Under the pieces are notes generated by a model that saw only the letters and a list, made by a program, of their open reading frames with translations, ran no database searches and had not been told where the DNA came from. From positions 310,001-374,000 of the forward strand of contig JAULSN010000003.1 of assembly GCA_033439765.1 (NCBI GenBank): a stretch of DNA of 64,000 nucleotides, written 5' to 3'. This document shows, piece after piece, positions 59,635-64,000 of the stretch. This DNA comes from Lasiosphaeria ovina (lineage: Eukaryota > Ascomycota > Sordariomycetes > Sordariales > Lasiosphaeriaceae). Every line of letters begins with the position of its first letter. Position 1 is the first letter of the stretch. Both the position numbers and the translations under genes were made by a program.

Positions 59635-60975
59635 TCACCCCTCCATATCAATCTCGTTATCCCCCTCATCACTGTCCCCCTCATCACTGTCCTCCTCCTC
59701 GTCGTCACTCCCGTCCTTTGGGCCCGTCTCCGCACGAGCGATGGCTTTATTCACCGCCGCATGGACGCGACGAGCTGCTTCGGTACTCTCTTCATCGGTG
59801 AGCATCAACGGCGAATCAAAGCCGTGATCTGTGATCCACGACGCCACCACCTCCATGTCTGCCGTTCCATAATGGGTAGCTAGCGCTAGCAGCATGCTCC
59901 GACGCAGGTAGTTGCCTGGGGTTGGGAAAGGCCGTTGTTGGTAGTACCGAGCCCAGATATCCTGCCATCCCTGACGCTTGATATCTTTGATACGGACCAG
60001 TGCTATTATGAAATGGAAGTACATAAAGCGGGAGACGGGCCGATTGTTGTTGTGGAATTGTAGCTCCTTCCCATCCAAGTCACTACCATGGTCATCGTAA
60101 TGTAAGTAACTTGAGTTTCGAATATCAGGGGAGATGATATCGACTTTCCAGCGCGTAATAGGGGTTTCCGTTGAATCAACCGGTACGATAACAAGATGGT
60201 ATGTATTAAACCACTTCTCGATCTGGTCTACTAGGAGAAGGGCGTTTCCTGCTCGTCGAAGTGATGGTGCCCGGCTGCCGAATAACATCTCGCCAATGTC
60301 GTCGCTATCGAGAAAGAAAGGTATAATGTGTACAGCTTTGACCTGGGTTGGTCTATACCAGTTGCCGGTAATATGGCACCAAACACCGCCAGACTCTTCG
60401 GTGAAGTTGCTAGTTTTACCTGCGTAATACGTCAAGGTATCGGAGCGAAAGGTAGAGGGCCGCTTCTTCGTCTTTTCAAGGCCATCGCACTTTTTGTAAA
60501 GCGCTAAGAGACACGTAGAGGTACTACCACCACGCGGATCCAGTAACCGTACAATACCAGGGTCGTCAAAACGTGTCTTCTTCTGCTGCTGTTTCCACAA
60601 TTCGTTACCAGCAGAGACGTAGCGGTGATCGGAAGCTCGAAGTCGCTTGGTTGCCATATGGGGGCCGATCAGGTTGGCATCTCGTTCTTCGATGATGACC
60701 TGTCGCTCTAGCAGAATCTCTTCTTTTTTCTTCAACGCTAGCTCAACCCCCAATGACGCAAGCTCAAGGCCGGATTTCGCATCGGGCTCCTGTCGTTCTT
60801 CACCTGGATTGAGCTCGGGTTCTACCTTGCGAGAGAGGTCGTCAAAGGCGTTTTGTAGCTCGTGTGAAACACTTCGTGCTTTCTCATACTTGCCTCTCGC
60901 TCCCGACAGTGATGGTGGTAGGATGGCTCTTGACGGTGGGCCGTGCTTCGGCGAATTGTCCTTTGAAGGATCCAT
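59635..60975 (-). CDS. HNH endonuclease-domain protein (HNH_2 type, fungal)
   Basis: One uninterrupted frame of 446 residues starts at ATG 60975. The N-terminal 170 residues are charged and helical (coiled-coil-like ALKKKEEILLERQVIIEERD). The HNH-type core is at about 195-275: GGVWCHITGNWYRPTQVKAV leading into VHIIPFFLDSDDIGEMLFG, then NALLLVDQIEKWFNTYHLVI. In the family, the His of the AHI-like motif, the Asn of NALLL and a later His form the metal-binding site; here VHIIPF, NALLL and YHLVIVP occupy these places. The C-terminus is an acidic DEEEDSDEGDSDEGD tail. Such proteins are numerous in variable regions of filamentous fungi, and their substrates are unknown. It is next to a STAND-receptor remnant. 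Activity is not proven. Confidence 0.75.
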   Translation of the reverse strand: MDPSKDNSPKHGPPSRAILPPSLSGARGKYEKARSVSHELQNAFDDLSRKVEPELNPGEERQEPDAKSGLELASLGVELALKKKEEILLERQVIIEERDANLIGPHMATKRLRASDHRYVSAGNELWKQQQKKTRFDDPGIVRLLDPRGGSTSTCLLALYKKCDGLEKTKKRPSTFRSDTLTYYAGKTSNFTEESGGVWCHITGNWYRPTQVKAVHIIPFFLDSDDIGEMLFGSRAPSLRRAGNALLLVDQIEKWFNTYHLVIVPVDSTETPITRWKVDIISPDIRNSSYLHYDDHGSDLDGKELQFHNNNRPVSRFMYFHFIIALVRIKDIKRQGWQDIWARYYQQRPFPTPGNYLRRSMLLALATHYGTADMEVVASWITDHGFDSPLMLTDEESTEAARRVHAAVNKAIARAETGPKDGSDDEEEDSDEGDSDEGDNEIDMEG

Positions 60976-61561
60976 GCTCTGCGGTAGGCCTGTACAAGCT
61001 GTTAGTCATGGCGGACATGGAGTAGAGATGGGCCACACGTACGGTGATATCGCCGGGCGATGCAGTTTTGATCTACCGAGGTGGACGATTGATAGCACCG
61101 GGAAGAGTTTGTGGGTTGCGGAAGAGTTTGTGGTTCAGAAGCAGAAGGTCGGGGGGGGGAGGCTGTTTAAATAGATATTGTAGTTGGTCCGTGCACGACG
61201 GCAGGCTCCACCATGTGGGTCTTAGTCCAAAGAAACGCGTTGATGGCGGGCAGGGGCAATTGAAAAAGCAGGCGTGGAGAGGGAGTCAGCTGGCGGTGGT
61301 TCCGAGAATGGATCGGATGGGCCATCAGGGACGGGCACTGGCTCAGGGGGGCCCTGCGGCTCAATGTGGCCCTGTAGCCTTGGATGCCATTCGTTACCTT
61401 CGTCAGGAGGAGACCAGCCTGTAGGAATCGATCTAGCCGCAAGGCTTCCCATGACGGTCGGCGAGCCGAAGCCGCGGCCTGTCGAGTGTGCCGAAGCCGA
61501 AGACATGAAACTTATGGCGCTACGGCTCCGGAGTCGCCTTTGCGGTGCTTGCATGCTTAGT
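60976..61561. other. Intergenic region between HNH gene and STAND remnant
   Basis: No gene is supported. The first few hundred bases must contain the HNH gene's promoter. A Pro-rich minus frame (61222-61554) follows the STAND remnant but is not ankyrin or another expected repeat domain. Confidence 0.45.
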
Positions 61562-62186
61562 TCACGCTCCGCGCGGCCACGTAGCTGTCAAGCTCGTTGG
61601 TGCACAGGTAATATAGTCAACAATCCGCGATAAACAGATGGCCTTTGCCGACAAAGTCGTAATTGGAAGAAAACCCAAACAGCTTATTAGCGTGTCCATT
61701 GAGGAAGAAGTCTATTACGCTTTCATGGATCGGCTGGACTACCCGGCTGTCCCCGGACGTGCTGTCCAACGAGCCCGCGCTCGCGAGGATGGACCCGACA
61801 TCACCGCCTATATCGGGGACGTCAATGCCGCCTTTGGCCTCGATCAGGCCCTGAGAGAGGCTCCGGATCTGTCGCTCAAGCTGGGCGTCGTTCTGCGTGT
61901 AGAATTCCGATGCCCGCCACTCGTCCAGAGATGCCGGCGGGGGTGTGCCGCCGCGGATGAAGGCGAGAATGTGGTGCCACTCTCGAAGACGAAGACGGCC
62001 TTTTGCCAGAATGGCCCACATGAAGAGATGCAGCGCCGTGCTGCGGTCCTCGAGATCTATCTCCTTGATGAGTGCGGTGAAGAGGTCCTCGAGCGCTTTC
62101 GGGAGGGCCTTGATTTGCTTGAGGATGTGCTTGACGTTCTTTCCGCTCTCGACGTCCTTGAGCAACCCGTCGACGGCGAGCACCAC
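61562..62186 (-). pseudogene. Remnant of a NACHT-domain STAND (NLR-like) receptor
   Basis: Reading on the minus strand from a splice acceptor (CTCTAG at about 62187), the sequence encodes VVLAVDGLLKDVESGKNVKH, LPKALEDLFTALIKEIDLED, LHLFMWAILAKGRLRLREWH and VIDFFLNGHANKLFGF. This is the C-terminal half of a fungal NACHT module. After GHLFIADC comes an in-frame TGA (61617), then the same frame continues as LYYLCTNELDSYVAARSVN before another stop, so the TGA looks like a nonsense mutation. The upstream NACHT part (P-loop) is not found in the flank, and no ankyrin or WD repeats follow. Intact relatives are cytosolic receptors in heterokaryon incompatibility or defence. This copy is a fragment. 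Confidence 0.7.
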
Positions 62187-62632
62187 CTAGAGGAATATGT
62201 CATGGACCAAATCCAACCTCACCACCCCCGTTGGACTTTACGAATACAGGTGGTGGCCTGTGAATCCAAGCGAGCTTTCTCAGGCTTCCGGCATGAAGCC
62301 AGCACCCATCACAAGACGCCTGCCTTTGACGTAATGATCTCGCGCCATACTAATATGAGTTCAGGAATAGGATCCCTCCATACTACTGGGTTATTATTAT
62401 CGAGGTCTAAGAAGAAACCCGGTTCGTATAGGTGCAAGGCTACTTCTGCTGCTCTAGTGGTTGATGATAGCGACAAGGACAAGGTCATGGGGCGCATCAG
62501 CACCGGCAAGCATGATGCTTGGGTTGTCGCGGCGCACAGCTGGATTTGAACTTTCCGTTGATATTTGCGTGTCATATTTACCAAGAGCCCTCAAGGCCGA
62601 GGAAAGCGCAGTCCAGGCCAAATTTGTATACG

Positions 62633-63151
62633 CTAAGCGATATAGGCCCCTTGGAAGCCGCCAAATGGCACCCCTGAAAAGCCACAAATACTACCAAAAC
62701 CACACAAAAAACAGCCCTTTTTCCGATGCAAGAAAAAGCCGCATTGGCGACTGTGTAAAGCCGTAGAATCTGGACCACCGCGCACCGTGCCGCCGCTAAG
62801 AAGATCGCGGGAACATTCTCTTAGGTCGACGAGGTATGGGCCTGGGAGGAAACTTGATGGGTGGGCAGCGATGTCAAAGGCGTGTCTTGTGGAGTGGGCG
62901 AGATATCCCAAGCCTATTGTGAAGTGGCCTACATAGGATCTTTGAGCGTGGAGCTGCTCAACATTAGGGGGTAGACTGTCGGAGGAGACGTGGTATTGCT
63001 CACTCAAAGCCGATATTCTTTTGTGATCATGCATGTGAGATTTGGGCTGGGGCGTAAGAGAGAATACTAGCAGTGCATGTGAAAGAATAAGGCAAAGAAG
63101 AAAATACGCAACCCCGCTACGAAAACCACGTAAAACATACTTCGAAGACAT
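62633..63151 (-). CDS. Hypothetical protein with N-terminal hydrophobic segment
   Basis: ATG 63151 starts MSSKYVLRGFRSGVAYFLLC followed by LILSHALLVFSL, which could be a signal peptide or membrane anchor. The rest (for example ISALSEQYHVSSDSLPPNVE, HFTIGLGYLAHSTRHAFDIA, YLVDLRECSRDLLSGG) is protein-like up to about residue 130; the last 40 residues (Cys/Phe/Gly-rich) look like read-through of an intron or non-coding sequence. No family was recognised. It could be the first exon of a gene whose continuation is lost, next to the STAND remnant. Confidence 0.35.
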   Translation of the reverse strand: MSSKYVLRGFRSGVAYFLLCLILSHALLVFSLTPQPKSHMHDHKRISALSEQYHVSSDSLPPNVEQLHAQRSYVGHFTIGLGYLAHSTRHAFDIAAHPSSFLPGPYLVDLRECSRDLLSGGTVRGGPDSTALHSRQCGFFLHRKKGCFLCGFGSICGFSGVPFGGFQGAYIA

Positions 63152-63473
63152 GAAGTTAATACAAGATAAGCCTTTGCGAGTAGACTTCCTCGGTTCGTCT
63201 TCATCTGCCTTTCGGAACCTAAAAGTGTTAGGTATTTATTGGCGAAACAGAAATATTCTCCAGCGGCGGTTTTTTGTCCTAATTTAATGTTTTAATCTTT
63301 TCGTCTTGTTAATATCTCATCCTGTCTGTCCTTCTCCCATACCCAGGACGCGTTATTATGGCCACGTCCCTCGTCGATTCCAGAGCTGATACGGTCTGGA
63401 CTGGTCGGTCAAAGCAAAAAGGCTTACGTCCCGATACGGATCCCTTGATCGCGGACGCGCTCTACAATGCAAC

Positions 63474-64000
63474 ATGCAGCTATCTCTCTGCTGGCTGCCC
63501 GAGGAGGTGCTTCTGCGCATCATTAAACATCTGGACCCGGTAGGCCTGCAGTGCCTGCGGAGAACCAGCCGCGTGTTCCTCTACCACTTTAACAACAGGC
63601 GGTTCGGAAAATTCCATGACCGCACCGGCCCCCAAAGTACGGATCTCGCGGGGCCGACTGTCTTCTTTCCCTGGGCTAGATCGCGCCGCCGCCTTCCCGG
63701 GTTCACGTATCCGCGGACACCAGGAGGAATATGCCTGCACCAGCTCACCCAGAAGGATACTGTCAGTAGCGTCTGTTCAGCCTGCCAAAAAAATAGCGAG
63801 GCTCGCCACGAGTGGCAACGCAGCCTGCAAACCAAGCGGACTGGCAATAGCGTCTGAAGATAGATACTGCAAGCTCTGCGGCATGGACCACCCGCCGGCA
63901 TACTTTTTACGCCCCCGGCAGTGTATCGGTCCCTTGGGCCAGGTGCGGCTCTGCGCGCACCGGGACTGCGTGGTTAGCTGGGAGACGGTCGTCAAGTACG
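63474..64000 (+). CDS. F-box protein, frame-disrupted and cut by the window edge
   Basis: ATG 63474 begins MQLSLCWLPEEVLLRIIKHL followed by DPVGLQCLRRTSRVF, a clear F-box (binding site for Skp1 of SCF ubiquitin ligases). The frame continues through a CSAC motif and stops at 63857 (GNSV*). In the +1 frame, without a stop to the window end, follow DRYCKLCGMDHPPAYFL and CIGPLGQVRLCAHRDC. In fungal F-box proteins of this kind, CxxC motifs and a CIGxxGxxRLC-like segment belong to the same protein. So either a frameshift lies near 63790-63860 (a run of seven A occurs at about 63787), or a short intron is present that I could not place with confidence. Confidence 0.6.

Overview
The window is nuclear DNA of a filamentous ascomycete, most likely a Sordariomycete. 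The evidence is: short introns (about 45-165 nt) with GTANGT-type donors and CTAAC/CTGAC-like branch sites; a fungal-type phytochrome hybrid histidine kinase; a SOM1/Flo8-type LisH regulator; a DUF3176 membrane protein; a seven-knuckle GIS2-type protein; and many intergenic copies of a TACCTAGGTA / TACCTTACC motif. Genus cannot be decided from the sequence. Gene models were built by hand from reading frames, splice signals and family resemblance. Except for the phytochrome first exon, all complete multi-exon models close in frame.

Layout. 1-1832 (-): secreted protein made of repeated exon-sized modules, running off the left edge. 2782-5035 (-): DUF3176 membrane protein. 6785-6878 (+): intron-containing tRNA-Thr(CGT). 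8714-9619 (-): CCHC zinc-knuckle protein with a 12-nt micro-exon, with a doubtful ORF upstream. 14048-15919 (-): two-span membrane protein with Arg/Glu- and Ser-rich arms. 19026-20264 (-) and 20661-21490 (+): divergent pair, a U5 snRNP 40-kDa-type WD40 protein and TRAPP subunit Bet3, the latter with a 9-nt micro-exon. 23104-24154 (+): unrecognised two-exon gene. 24155-29925: long gene-poor stretch holding a MITE-like element. 29926-32557 (+): SOM1/Flo8-type regulator. 34751-39210 (-): phytochrome. 41944-43504 (+): decayed GMC oxidoreductase. 44745-44826 (-): serine-type tRNA with a proline anticodon. 45969-46969 (-): secreted GH16 glucanase. 46970-57334: more than 10 kb without a convincing gene, but with a long imperfect palindrome and a relative of the MITE-like element. 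57335-58720 (+): secreted subtilisin. 59635-60975 (-): HNH-type protein. 61562-62186 (-): remnant of a NACHT-type STAND receptor. 62633-63151 (-): possible membrane/secreted ORF. 63474-64000 (+): F-box gene, frame-disrupted and cut by the edge.

The genes do not form one pathway. The left and centre carry conserved housekeeping and signalling genes: splicing, vesicle tethering, RNA binding, light sensing and morphogenesis. From about 41 kb rightwards the content is accessory: secreted hydrolases, pseudogenes, repeats whose differences are largely transitions (RIP-like), and an HNH/STAND/F-box group typical of variable fungal regions. The observations most worth following are the exon-modular secreted protein, the serine-type tRNA with anticodon AGG, the two micro-exons, the MITE-like family, and the 53.2-53.5 kb palindrome.
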